Shown here: positions 41,388-50,293 of the stretch, one piece after another
Numbering within the stretch: the first letter of the stretch is position 1
Layout of the letters: each line of letters opens with the position of its first letter
Assembly: GCA_963577065.1 (NCBI GenBank)
Contig: CAUYXJ010000001.1
Location: forward strand, 1-64,000
Origin: CAUYXJ01 sp963577065
Lineage (GTDB): Bacteria > Chloroflexota > Dehalococcoidia > Tepidiformales > Tepidiformaceae
Length of the DNA stretch: 64,000 bases
Reading direction: 5' to 3'
Notes under the pieces: model-generated
Told to the model about the DNA's origin: nothing
The model's database searches: none
Seen by the model: the letters and a program-made list of their open reading frames with translations, nothing else
Translations under genes and position numbers: made by a program

Positions 41388-42186
41388 GTATGAGGACATC
41401 CTCTACGGCAAAGCCGATGGCATCGCCCGGATCAGCATCAACCGGCCGGAGGTGCACAACGCCTTTCGCCCCCAGACGGTCGACGAGCTCCTGGACGCCT
41501 TCTCGCGGACGCGGGAAGACCCCGCGGTTGGCGTCGTCCTCTTTACCGGTGAGGGCGGGCGCGCCTTCTGCTCGGGGGGCGATCAGCGTGTGCGCGGCCA
41601 CGGCGGCTACGTCGGCAAGGACGACATCCCGCGGCTGAACGTCACGGACCTGCACAAGCTGATCCGCTCACTGCCCATCCCCGTGATCGCGCTCGTGGCC
41701 GGCTGGGCGATCGGCGGTGGTCACGTCCTCCACGTCATCTGCGATCTGACGATCGCCGCCGAGAATGCACGCTTCGGCCAGACCGGCCCCCGCGTTGGCT
41801 CGTTCGATGGGGGCTTTGGCGCAGCGCAGCTGGCAAGGCTCGTGGGGCAGAAGAAGGCGCGCGAGATCTGGTACCTCTGCCGGCAGTACGACGCCACCGA
41901 GGCGCTGGAAATGGGGCTCGTGAACGCCGTCGTCCCGTTGGCGCAACTCGAGGACGAGGGTGTCGCCTGGGCCCGTGAAACGCTCCGGCACAGCCCGCTG
42001 GCCCTTCGCCTGATGAAGTCGTCTTTCAACGCAGAGCTCGACGGCCTCGCCGGTATCACGGAACTCGCGCACAACGCGACGATGCTGTTCTACATGAGCG
42101 ACGAGGGGAAGGAAGGCCGGGACGCTTTCCTCGAGAAGCGAGAGCCTGCCTACGCAGATTTGGACAAGTTCCCCCGCCTCCCATGA
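41359..42186 (+). CDS. menB: 1,4-dihydroxy-2-naphthoyl-CoA synthase
   Basis: A crotonase-fold enzyme closing the second ring of the naphthoquinone from OSB-CoA. The 275-residue chain starts with the MenB-type YEDILYGKADGIARISINRP, then VHNAFRPQTVDEL, CSGGDQRVRGHGGY (the family GGDQ), VAGWAIGGGHVLHVICDLTI and a C-terminal FYMSDEGKEGRDAFLEKR. ATG at 41359 lies inside the end of menH; the family N-terminus supports it. The stop overlaps menC by 4 bp. Confidence 0.95.
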   Translation: MAIVWQPAAEYEDILYGKADGIARISINRPEVHNAFRPQTVDELLDAFSRTREDPAVGVVLFTGEGGRAFCSGGDQRVRGHGGYVGKDDIPRLNVTDLHKLIRSLPIPVIALVAGWAIGGGHVLHVICDLTIAAENARFGQTGPRVGSFDGGFGAAQLARLVGQKKAREIWYLCRQYDATEALEMGLVNAVVPLAQLEDEGVAWARETLRHSPLALRLMKSSFNAELDGLAGITELAHNATMLFYMSDEGKEGRDAFLEKREPAYADLDKFPRLP

Positions 42187-43328
42187 TCCCAGGGAGCCCG
42201 ATCGCGGGCGTTCGCTGGCGGCCCTGGTGCATCCCCTTCGTGCGGCCGTTCGAAACCGCGAGTGCTCGGATGGCCGAGCGAGAAGGCGTGGTCGTCGTCC
42301 TCGAAACCGAGGACGGAGCCATTGGGATCGGCGAGGCGTCGCCCCTGCCCTCGCTGCGGCTATCAGTGGCGACAGTCGAGGCCCGGCTTGGCGTGCTCGC
42401 TCCCGCGCTCGCGGGCCGCTCGCCGACCGCGGCCTGGGCCGCGCTCCCGCCCTGCGGCCAGCGTGTGAATGCCGTTGACGTGGCGCTCGAAACCGCCCTC
42501 GGCGATCTCATTGCCCAGGGCGATGAGGTCCCGATCGGTTTTTGGCTCGCCCAGCAGGCTGGGCTCGGCCGCCCGGCCGGCGCCCCCATCGCGGCCAACG
42601 CCCTGCTTACGGCGAGCGATCCCAGTGAGGTGGCCCGCGAAGCCAAGGTCGCCGCAGATGAGGGCTTCGACACGTTCAAGCTGAAAGTGGGGCGCGATCT
42701 CACCCAGGATGGCGAGCGTCTCGCCGCCGTGCGCGCGGCGCTCGGACCGGAGGCGGTCCTGCGCATCGACGCCAACGGGGCCTGGGCAGTCGAGGAGGCC
42801 GTCACGGCGCTCACGTCTCTCGCGGTTCATGACCTCGCTCTGTGCGAGCAGCCGGTGCCCGCGGGTCCGGCCGCGACCGCGCAGCTCGCCGAGGTGCGCG
42901 CCGCCAGCCCCGTCCCGATTGCCGCGGACGAGTCCTGCGGCTCCGGCACCGAGCTGAGTGCGCTGATCGCTGCGAATGCGGTCGATGCTGTGGTCGTGAA
43001 GCCGCTGCGGACCGGCCTGCGCGCAGCGCTGGCGATGATCGCCACAGCCCGAACGCACGCCCTCCGCACGGTCCTGACGACCACTTTCGATACCGGGATC
43101 GGCACGGCTCTCGCTCTGCACTTGGCGGCACTCCTGCCGGAGCCGCGCCCCGCGTGCGGCCTCGCCACGCGATCCCTCCTGGCGGGCGATGTCGTGAGCG
43201 GTTTCCCTGCTCTCGCGGAGGGCGCAATCGCCGTCCCCTCCGGCCCCGGCCTCGGCGTCCGGCTGGACCTCGCGGCGCTCGATCGCTTCGCGATCGGCCC
43301 GTGGACAGACTGCGACCGTCAGGCATGA
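42183..43328 (+). CDS. menC: o-succinylbenzoate synthase
   Basis: Dehydrates SHCHC to o-succinylbenzoate. Enolase superfamily, 381 residues. Capping domain at the N-terminus (IPFVRPFETASA), then the barrel with KxK (FDTFKLKVGRD), metal ligands Asp in VLRIDANGAW, Glu in LALCEQPV and Asp in IAADESCGSG, and Lys in VVKPLRTG. It overlaps menB (ATGA) and menE (ATGA), so translation is coupled on both sides. Confidence 0.94.
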   Translation: MIPGSPIAGVRWRPWCIPFVRPFETASARMAEREGVVVVLETEDGAIGIGEASPLPSLRLSVATVEARLGVLAPALAGRSPTAAWAALPPCGQRVNAVDVALETALGDLIAQGDEVPIGFWLAQQAGLGRPAGAPIAANALLTASDPSEVAREAKVAADEGFDTFKLKVGRDLTQDGERLAAVRAALGPEAVLRIDANGAWAVEEAVTALTSLAVHDLALCEQPVPAGPAATAQLAEVRAASPVPIAADESCGSGTELSALIAANAVDAVVVKPLRTGLRAALAMIATARTHALRTVLTTTFDTGIGTALALHLAALLPEPRPACGLATRSLLAGDVVSGFPALAEGAIAVPSGPGLGVRLDLAALDRFAIGPWTDCDRQA

Positions 43329-44788
43329 GCGTGCCGCTCCCCGACTGGCTCAGCCATCGCGCCCGCTCGCTGCCGCGCGTCCCCGCGATCGTGACCGGCC
43401 GCCGCCAGCTCAGCTATGCGGCGCTTTACGAACTCGCCGCTCGAGAGGCCCGCGCCCTGGCTGCGGCGGGCGCCGCTCGGGGCGAGCGTGTCGCCCTGAT
43501 CGCGGGGAGCTCGAGCGACGTCATCGTCGCGATGCACGCGACCACGCTGCTCGGGGGCGTCTTCGTCCCGCTCAACGTCCGCCTGGCGGTACCCGAGCTC
43601 GCGGAGCAGTTGCGCAGTGCCGACCCAGCCGTGGTGCTTTGCGACGGACCCCACGAGGACCTGGCGAACGCGGCCACGAAGTCGGCGGGTAGCCCCACGC
43701 CTCTGCGTCTGCCGCTTCCCCCGGTGCCCGCGGCCACGGCGCTCGTCGATGCGCACGACCCCGACGATTGCCACAGCATCATCTACACCTCCGGGACCAC
43801 TGGCCGGGCGAAGGGCGTGATGCTGACCTTCGGGAACTTCTGGGCGAGCGCGACCGCGTCGGCGCTGAACCTGGGCCTCGATCCGCACGATCGCTGGCTT
43901 GCCTGCCTCCCCTTGTACCACGTGGGAGGACTGTCGATTCCTATCCGGAGCGTGATCTACGGCACCGCTGTGGACCTCCACGGCGGCTTCGATCCGCGTG
44001 CCGTCAACGCGGGTGCGCGCGCCGGCTACGTCACGCTGCTCTCGGTGGTGCCGACGATGCTGGGCCGCATGCTCGCAGCCGACGAGCTGCCCTTCGACGG
44101 CTCGCTGCGCGCCGTGCTCGTGGGCGGTGGGCCGGTCTCCCGCTCGTTGCTCGAGCGGGCAGCCGCCCGCGGCCTGCCCGTAGTCCAGACCTATGGCCTT
44201 ACCGAAGCGGGGAGCCAGGTCACCACGCTCGCGCCGTCGGAGGCGATGTCGCACCTCGGCTCGGCGGGCCGGCCGCTGCTCTCGATGGACCTCCGCGTAG
44301 CGGCCGCCTCCGGCGATCCGGGCGAAATTGAGATCCGGGGCCCCGCCGTGACGCCCGGGTACTATCGCGATCCCACCGCCACCGCCGCCGCCTTCGGCGA
44401 CGGTTGGCTCCACACCGGGGACGTTGGCGTTCTCGATGACGAGGGCTTTCTTACGGTGCTGGACCGTCGAGACGACGTCATCGTCTCTGGTGGCGAGAAT
44501 GTGTATCCCGCCGAGGTCGAAGCGGTGCTGTTGACCTACCCGGGGATCGAAGCCGCGGCCGTGGTCGGACTCCCTGACCCGGAGTGGGGCCAGCGCGTCA
44601 CCGCGGCGGTCGTCTCGGCTGCACCCGTTCGTCTGACCAGCCTCGAGCCGTTGCTGCGCAGCCGGCTGGCCGGCTACAAGCTTCCGGCTGCGATCGAGCA
44701 GCTGGAAGCGCTGCCCACAACCGCCTCGGGCAAGGTTCAGCGGCGGCTCGTCCGCGAGCTTCTGGCCGCGCGACGTACCGGCGCGTAG
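43325..44788 (+). CDS. menE: o-succinylbenzoate-CoA ligase
   Basis: Activates o-succinylbenzoate with ATP and CoA. An ANL-superfamily enzyme of 487 residues: the P-loop-like HSIIYTSGTTGRAKGVMLTF, CLPLYHVGGLSIPIRS, QTYGLTEAGSQVTTL (A5), HTGDVGVLDDEGFLTVLDRR (A7/A8), SGGENVYPAEVEAVL and the catalytic Lys in TTASGKVQRR. It ends the men operon. menA, the methyltransferase and the DHNA-CoA thioesterase must lie elsewhere. Confidence 0.94.
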   Translation: MSVPLPDWLSHRARSLPRVPAIVTGRRQLSYAALYELAAREARALAAAGAARGERVALIAGSSSDVIVAMHATTLLGGVFVPLNVRLAVPELAEQLRSADPAVVLCDGPHEDLANAATKSAGSPTPLRLPLPPVPAATALVDAHDPDDCHSIIYTSGTTGRAKGVMLTFGNFWASATASALNLGLDPHDRWLACLPLYHVGGLSIPIRSVIYGTAVDLHGGFDPRAVNAGARAGYVTLLSVVPTMLGRMLAADELPFDGSLRAVLVGGGPVSRSLLERAAARGLPVVQTYGLTEAGSQVTTLAPSEAMSHLGSAGRPLLSMDLRVAAASGDPGEIEIRGPAVTPGYYRDPTATAAAFGDGWLHTGDVGVLDDEGFLTVLDRRDDVIVSGGENVYPAEVEAVLLTYPGIEAAAVVGLPDPEWGQRVTAAVVSAAPVRLTSLEPLLRSRLAGYKLPAAIEQLEALPTTASGKVQRRLVRELLAARRTGA

Positions 44789-44851
44789 GTCGGCCCCGCC
44801 TCCTCATGGTCAGCGCTAGACTGGCCCCGCCGGCACGGCCCCGAGGTTCCC

Positions 44852-45340
44852 ATGAGCGATGACGCCTTGCAGATGCTCCTCGACCGTCAGGCGATCAGCG
44901 ACACCGTTATCCGCTATGCCACGGGCATCGATAGGCGGGACTGGGACGCCTACCGCTCGTGCTTTACGGATGAGGTGGATATCGATTTCACGTCGTTCGG
45001 CGGCGGCGAGCCCCAGACGATGCGGGCGGATCAGTGGGTGGCGGGCGTGCGCGCCGGCCTCAGCGGCTTCGAGGCGACTCAGCACATCAGCACGAACCAC
45101 GTCATCACTCTCGACGGCGACGACGCGACCTGCGTTTCGTACATGCAGGCGCAGCACTATCTGCCGAACGACAAAGGCGACAGCGCGCTCACGCTCGGTG
45201 GGTACTACACGAACACGCTCGTCCGCACCGCGAGCGGCTGGCGCATCCGTCGCTGCCACCTGACCGTGACCTGGACGACGGGCAATCGCCACATCTTCGA
45301 GCTCGCCCGGGAGCGCTACGCCGCAGCGCAAGGGGAGTAG
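44852..45340 (+). CDS. SnoaL-like/NTF2-fold protein
   Basis: A 162-residue cone-shaped NTF2-fold protein of the SnoaL_4 type: LLDRQAISDTVIRYATGIDR, WDAYRSCFTDEVDIDFTSFG, HISTNHVITLDGDDATC, LGGYYTNTLVRTASGWRIRR. These include isomerases, dehydratases and dioxygenase small subunits, often in xenobiotic or polyketide pathways. ATG at 44852 lies 63 bp after menE, and a link to quinone synthesis is not implied by sequence. Confidence 0.82.
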   Translation: MSDDALQMLLDRQAISDTVIRYATGIDRRDWDAYRSCFTDEVDIDFTSFGGGEPQTMRADQWVAGVRAGLSGFEATQHISTNHVITLDGDDATCVSYMQAQHYLPNDKGDSALTLGGYYTNTLVRTASGWRIRRCHLTVTWTTGNRHIFELARERYAAAQGE

Positions 45341-45378
45341 CACCGGCTCGCCCGCTCAGTCTCCGAGCGTGGGGTCGG

Positions 45379-45975
45379 CTATCCAGCGCCGTCGCTGGCG
45401 GGCGCGGGTGCTACTGACGAGAAGGCTCTGCGCCTCGTCAGGACATTGCGCCAGCGGTCGACCAGGCGGGCGATAAACGCTTCCTGCTGCTCGCCCAGGT
45501 CCTCGAAGGCCACGTGCAGGACGGCCCCCCGCCAGGACTCCTCAGAGGCAACAACGGCGCAATGGAGCTCGCACGTGGCGCCGCCGCTCTCAAGCGTGAG
45601 TAGCAGTCTCTCGCTCGTAACCGGGGCGGCCGTTTCGATCGCGACCCCTCCCGTCGAGACATCGATGACCACGGCCGGGTGGCTCGCCGCGGGGAGGGAA
45701 CTGGTGATCACGCAAGGCCACCAAACCGGATAGTGGCGCTGGGCGCGGCGATCGACTGAGCGGTGCCGGGCCTGTGCCTGCGGGGCCGGCGCGCCGGCCC
45801 CTTCTCCACCTTCGCCGCTCGGGCTGGAGTTGCCCGCTGGATGCGGCTCTTGGCCCTCCAGCCGGAGGCGTAGCTCGCGCTCCGTGGCGTTGATCACCGT
45901 GGCGTGGACCGGCTTCAGTGGACCGTACTCGCCGACAAGGCGGATGCGCTGGCCCGGCTCGAACCGTTCGCTCAT
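45379..45975 (-). CDS. PilZ-domain protein (c-di-GMP effector)
   Basis: A 198-residue protein. Residues ~1-50 form a PilZN/YcgR-N-like beta domain (RFEPGQRIRLVGEYGPLKPV). A polar linker follows, then the PilZ domain with the ligand motif RRAQRHYPV (RxxxR) and DVSTGGVAIE (D-x-S-x-x-G), which bind cyclic di-GMP. No membrane segment. ATG at 45975; longer upstream codons overlap the GGDEF-EAL gene and are rejected. It sits 55 bp downstream of the GGDEF-EAL gene on the same strand, so signal maker/breaker and receptor are neighbours. The output (motility, polysaccharide) is unknown. Confidence 0.85.
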   Translation of the reverse strand: MSERFEPGQRIRLVGEYGPLKPVHATVINATERELRLRLEGQEPHPAGNSSPSGEGGEGAGAPAPQAQARHRSVDRRAQRHYPVWWPCVITSSLPAASHPAVVIDVSTGGVAIETAAPVTSERLLLTLESGGATCELHCAVVASEESWRGAVLHVAFEDLGEQQEAFIARLVDRWRNVLTRRRAFSSVAPAPASDGAG

Positions 45976-46030
45976 GTCGTAGATCTCGGCAGCTTTGGAC
46001 GGTCCGAGAGGGCGGGCAACCCCCGGGTTC

Positions 46031-47769
46031 TTAGGCGACCCGGTATGACCGACCCGCCGAGGCGATGGATCGATCGAGCAGGACCGCGAACTGCTCCGGC
46101 GGGATCGGTTCAGAGAAGTAGTGCCCCTGACCGCGGGTGCAGCCAACCTTCCGCAGGTAGGAGATCTGCTGGAGGGTCTCCACCCCTTCGGCCGTCACCT
46201 GCAGGTCGAGCGCGGTTCCGATGCGGACGATCGCGTCAACGATGGCGGTGGCGCGGGGGTCGTTCCCGATCGCGCCTACGAAGAGCTGGTCGACCTTGAG
46301 CGTGTCCACGGGCAGGTGCTGCAGATAGCTGAGGGACGAATAGCCCGTACCGAAGTCGTCGATCGCGAGAGCGACGCCGAGCTTCTTCAGTTGCATGAGC
46401 GTATCGACCGTCGCGGGGATGTCCTCCATCAAGGCACTCTCGGTGAGCTCGAGCTTGAGCTGGCCGGGGGGGAGGCCGCTCGAATCCAGGGCTGCGGCCG
46501 TCCGCGCCACCACGTCCGACTGCTGGAACTCCGTGACCGAGAGGTTGACGCCGACGACTGGCGACGCGCCGGAACGTGCGCTCATCGCGGCCGCCTCGCG
46601 ACAGGCCTGCTCGAGCACCCAACCGCCGATGGGAACGATGTCGCCGGTGCTCTCGGCCATTTCGATGAAGTCGGCGGGCGAGAGCAGGCCGCGGCTCGGG
46701 TGGTTCCAGCGCAGCAACGCCTCCATACCCATGATGTTTCCCGTCACGAGGTCGACCTCGGGCTGGTAACGAAGCGCGAGCTGTCCCCGCTCGACGGCGC
46801 GGTGGAGCGCCGAGTTCAAGTCAACGTCCTCAACCGCCAAGTCTTCGTGTTCGGGCCGGAACATGACCGCGCGAGCGCGGCCCTCGGCTTTTGCTCGGTA
46901 GAGTGCAATGTCGGCTTTGCGGAGGAGGTCGCCCATGCTCTGGGCACGGTCTTCGCTCACGGCAATGCCGACGCTTGCGGTGGTGAGGAGCTCGTGTCCG
47001 GCGACGCGAATCGGTGCGTTCATCCGCTCGGTGATCTCACCGGCGACCGCGATTGCGCGCGTGCGCGCGTCGGCCCCCGCACCAGCACCGTGAACTCATC
47101 GCCACCCATGCGTGCAACCATGCTGTCCTTGCCCGCGGTCGAGGCAAGCCGGCGGCTTGCGACCGACAGAAGGCTGTCGCCGACGTCGTGGCCGAGCGTG
47201 TCGTTGATCAGCTTGAAACGGTCGAGGTCGACGAAGAGGACGGCTACCGCCCCGGTCTCCTGTTCCTCGGCGATCGCGCGTTCCAAGCTCGACATGAATA
47301 GGGCGCGGTTGGGCAGGCGCGTGAGAGGGTCGTAGTACGCGCGGTGGAGGAGGTCGCGGCGATGCTCGCCGAAGCCCTGGGCGAGGCGGTTTATCGCTTG
47401 GCTGAGATCGTCGAGTTCGCGAAGGGGAGAAGCCGCGATCCGGCGTTCGAGCCGGCCGCCCGCGATCTGATCCACGGCGGCGGTTGCGCTTTGGAGGCGG
47501 CGTGAGATCTGCAGCGAGAGGGTGAGGGAAGTCACCGCCGCCATCCCAATCACCGCCCGGATGGTCCAGCTGACGGACAACGTTCCGGGGAGGTCCTGCG
47601 TGAGCGCGAGCATCGAAGAGCAGGTGATCAGCGCCGCGATCGGCGCGAGCCAGGTCAGCGGCACGCGCAGTCGCTGCGCCAGCGCCTGCGCGACCAGCCG
47701 GAGAACGCGTGGGTGCCGCCCAATCGGACCTAGGCCCATACCGCGATCCTCGGCAGGGAGTGGCCGCAT
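46031..47769 (-). pseudogene. GGDEF-EAL c-di-GMP regulator split by a 1-nt frameshift
   Basis: Two frames together make one bifunctional protein: two membrane helices (LTWLAPIAALITCSSMLAL; AVIGMAAVTSLTLSL), a HAMP-like linker, a GGDEF domain (FVDLDRFKLINDTLGHDVGD, ARMGGDEFTVLVRG) and an intact EAL domain (GMEALLRWNHPSRGLLSP, LELTESALMED, AIDDFGTGYSSLSYL, VTAEGVET). The frame changes at 47074-47078, a run of five C (GGGGG on the coding strand); six would restore it. The inhibitory RxxD is absent. It is either a sequencing error, a slippage-controlled gene, or a real mutation. It overlaps the MFS stop by 1 bp. Confidence 0.85.
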
Positions 47770-49085
47770 CAAGACCTTGGGGCAGGCTCCGGTCCCGATT
47801 CGCCGGGGTTGGTCTGCTCCGCGTCCGTTCCCTCGGCTTCCCCGTCGGCGAGCACCTCTCGGCGGTTCTCGCGCAGCCAGAGGGCGAGCAGCGGCGCGCC
47901 TATCACGGCCATTGCGATGGCGGCGGTGCGGTAGGCGATCGGAAGCCCCTGGGCATCGCCGACCGCTCCCATCAGCGGCTCCATGCCCGCGACCATGAGG
48001 CTGAAGAGGAGCGAGTAGATCGAGAGAATGGTCGCCCGGCTGGAACTCGGAATCCGGCGATTGAGGTAGTCGGAGATGACCGGAAAGCTCATGGCGAAGA
48101 CCATCGTCGTGAGGGGATAGAAGGCGAAGGCGCCGAGGTGGTCGAATGCCCCCAATCCCACGGCCGTCGTCAGCACCAACAGCGGCATGAGGACGATCAC
48201 CCGGCTGAGGCCGATTGCGGCAGTGACGCGGTAGGCCGCGAGGGAGAGCCCGATCGCGAGCAGCTGGCCCGGGATCAGGAACCAGCCGAAGTTCCCGTAG
48301 CCGACGGCGTGGCTCGCGAGGAACGGCTGGGCGAGGATCTGCATGCTTACGCCGATGCCCATGACCACGGCCGCAAAGAGGAGCATGGCGCGCACCGCCG
48401 GGCGTCCGAAGGCAATGCGGAAGGCCTGCTTCGTCCCCGCGAGGTACCCCAGCTGCTCTTCGCCGTCCACGAAGCGTGGCGGCTCGCGGAAGGTGAGGGT
48501 GATGCCCCACGCCACCACGATGAGCGCGCCGCTCCCCACCACGGGCACCCAGAGCGTGGTCATTGCCGCCAAGGGGGCGCCCAGCGCCAGCCCAAGAATG
48601 GCCCCGGACGATTGCACCGCGCGCATCCGGCCCCACAACTTCTGGTATTCACCCTCGCGGCCGAGGACGCGGAGCGAGTCGTAAAAGAAGGCCGCGTCGG
48701 CCCCGGAGAACAGCGTCCAAGCGACCGCCCAGATCATGTACGAGAAGAGGAGGAGGACGAAGTTCCCGGCAAGGCCGAAGACGATCACCGCGACCGCGTT
48801 GATCGCGGCGCCGTAGCTCAGGGAGGCCTTCCGCCCCCAACGGTCGGCCACCGCCCCCGTCGGGACCTCCATCACGATCAAGAGCAGCCAGAAGGGGGCG
48901 TCGAGCGCGGTCACCTGCGTCAGCGAAAGCCCGCGCTCGTCGATCAGGTAGATCACCCAGATCGGCAACCACAGTTGGAAGTCGATGAAGAAGCGAAAGA
49001 GGTAGAAGCGGTTGATGTTCGCGCTGTACGCGCGGGCGTCGCTCTCGGAGAGTGCGGTCGATAGCGTGGGACCGCCGGCGGTCAC
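47769..49085 (-). CDS. MFS transporter
   Basis: A 438-residue integral membrane transporter with about twelve hydrophobic helices and the MFS motif A in EVPTGAVADRWGRKASL between TM2 and TM3. Other parts: LLFSYMIWAVAWTLFSGADAA and LGLALGAPLAAMTTLW. The C-terminal tail is acidic and cytoplasmic. GTG at 49085 is taken as the start; there is no strong ribosome site. It is translationally linked to the GGDEF-EAL gene, but a functional link is uncertain. Efflux of small molecules is likely. Confidence 0.85.
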   Translation of the reverse strand: MTAGGPTLSTALSESDARAYSANINRFYLFRFFIDFQLWLPIWVIYLIDERGLSLTQVTALDAPFWLLLIVMEVPTGAVADRWGRKASLSYGAAINAVAVIVFGLAGNFVLLLFSYMIWAVAWTLFSGADAAFFYDSLRVLGREGEYQKLWGRMRAVQSSGAILGLALGAPLAAMTTLWVPVVGSGALIVVAWGITLTFREPPRFVDGEEQLGYLAGTKQAFRIAFGRPAVRAMLLFAAVVMGIGVSMQILAQPFLASHAVGYGNFGWFLIPGQLLAIGLSLAAYRVTAAIGLSRVIVLMPLLVLTTAVGLGAFDHLGAFAFYPLTTMVFAMSFPVISDYLNRRIPSSSRATILSIYSLLFSLMVAGMEPLMGAVGDAQGLPIAYRTAAIAMAVIGAPLLALWLRENRREVLADGEAEGTDAEQTNPGESGPEPAPRS

Positions 49086-49337
49086 CCCGACATTCCCAAA
49101 GGTGGGTCCTCCAGTGACGCGGCGAGCAAGGAGCGTAGGCGCATAGGCGGGCGCTCATCGTACGCCGACCGAGGGACGTGATCGGCCCAGCAGGGTGGCG
49201 CGACCGTCAGCGAGGGTCGGGGCTCGCCGGTTCGCGACGGAATCTCTGCGTTCTCGCCTCGCCGGTGGCTCGAGGGGAAGCCGCGGGCGGGGACGCCCGT
49301 TGGCGGCGCGGGCCGCGATGACCGTGGTGGGAGGGGC

Positions 49338-49799
49338 CTAGGCGATCTCGCCTCGCGCCCACTGCCCGGTCGCCTCGCGGCCCTGGATATCGAGGATCTC
49401 GATTCTTATGGCCATCGGACTCTGCGTGTAGGCCCAGCCACCAGCGCGGCCGTCGGCGCCTACGCCCGCAGCCTCGACTGCGTGCCCTAACCCTTCGAGC
49501 CGTTCGATCTCTGCTTCGACATCTTCGACGTAGATGCCGATGTGGTGGAGCTGGGAGCCCGGCGTCGCTGCCCAGACCGTTCCCGGAACAGCCTCGACCA
49601 ACTCGAGGAAAATCGGACCTTGCTGCGCGTAGACGACCGATAGCGGAACTCTGGCGACCACGCCCGCGGTGCGGACATCGAGTTCGAGGTGCCGCGGGGT
49701 CGTCCAGGTGACGCCGTAGACCTCACCAACCTCCTCCATCCCCCGCTGGAGGTCGGCCGCGACCAGGGCCAGGTGGTGGATGTCCTCGGGATGGATCAT
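49338..49799 (-). CDS. VOC family protein
   Basis: A 153-residue VOC protein with the glyoxalase_4 layout: IHHLALVAADLQRGMEEVGE, LSVVYAQQGPIFLELVEAVP, SQLHHIGIYVEDVEAEIERL with the metal-type His, and IRIEILDIQG at the end. ATG at 49799 has GGAG at a good distance. The upstream open frame includes the CGCAG repeat and is not part of the protein. Another glyoxalase_4-like gene lies at 52951, and a P450 stands between; together they suggest catabolism of bulky organic compounds, an inference. Confidence 0.85.
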   Translation of the reverse strand: MIHPEDIHHLALVAADLQRGMEEVGEVYGVTWTTPRHLELDVRTAGVVARVPLSVVYAQQGPIFLELVEAVPGTVWAATPGSQLHHIGIYVEDVEAEIERLEGLGHAVEAAGVGADGRAGGWAYTQSPMAIRIEILDIQGREATGQWARGEIA

Positions 49800-49850
49800 T
49801 TCCGGCTCCGTCTCACCGCTGCTGCGGGCGGGCATGGCCCTCCGCCGTAG

Positions 49851-49890
49851 CGCAGCGCAGCGCAGCGCAGCGCAGCGCAGCGCAGCGCAG
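49851..49890. repeat. pentanucleotide tandem repeat (CGCAG x8)
   Basis: Eight perfect copies of CGCAG between the VOC gene and the upstream lipoprotein gene on the same strand. The unit is not a multiple of three. It lies ~50 bp before the VOC ATG, in its leader or promoter region. Confidence 0.95.
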
Positions 49891-49932
49891 CGCGAGTCTA
49901 CCAGTGCCACTTCGCCGCTGGCCTGGGTCCGG

Positions 49933-50273
49933 CTACTCCGGAAGGAGCGCACGGCAGGCTTCCGGCAGTGCCTCGCCCACGCTCGCGTCACGGACGCAGT
50001 CTCCATCTGGGGCGGCGCAGAAACGCCGGACCGCGCCCGCGAGGACGTACTCGACCTCGATCGGACGCTCGTCGCCGCCTTCGCGGAAGCATTCGAAGGT
50101 CTCCCCTGCGGCGAGGACGATCGGTTCGTCGGCCGTGGCAACGACCGTTCGGAGCCCGGCCACTTCCGTCTCGAGCGCCTCAATCGTCGCTGCGGAGTCG
50201 ACAAGGGGCACGAGCGCTTCCTCGCAACCGGCGAGAAGCAGGCTCGCCGCAAGCGCGGCGACCAGAGGCGCAT
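49933..50273 (-). pseudogene. lipoprotein gene with frameshift in the signal peptide
   Basis: A good lipoprotein signal (VAALAASLLLAGCEEA) followed by a ~95-residue mature part (SAATIEALETEVAGLRTVVA, FECFREGGDERPIEVEYVL, FCAAPDGDCVRDA) has no start codon in frame: upstream codons run back to a TAG without ATG, GTG or TTG. An ATG at 50273 lies in the +1 frame (MRLW); a 1-nt indel within the first four codons would join it to the signal. The mature part is small, acidic and has four Cys. Function unknown. Confidence 0.55.
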
Positions 50274-50293
50274 ACCGCCAATGGGGCGAGGCC

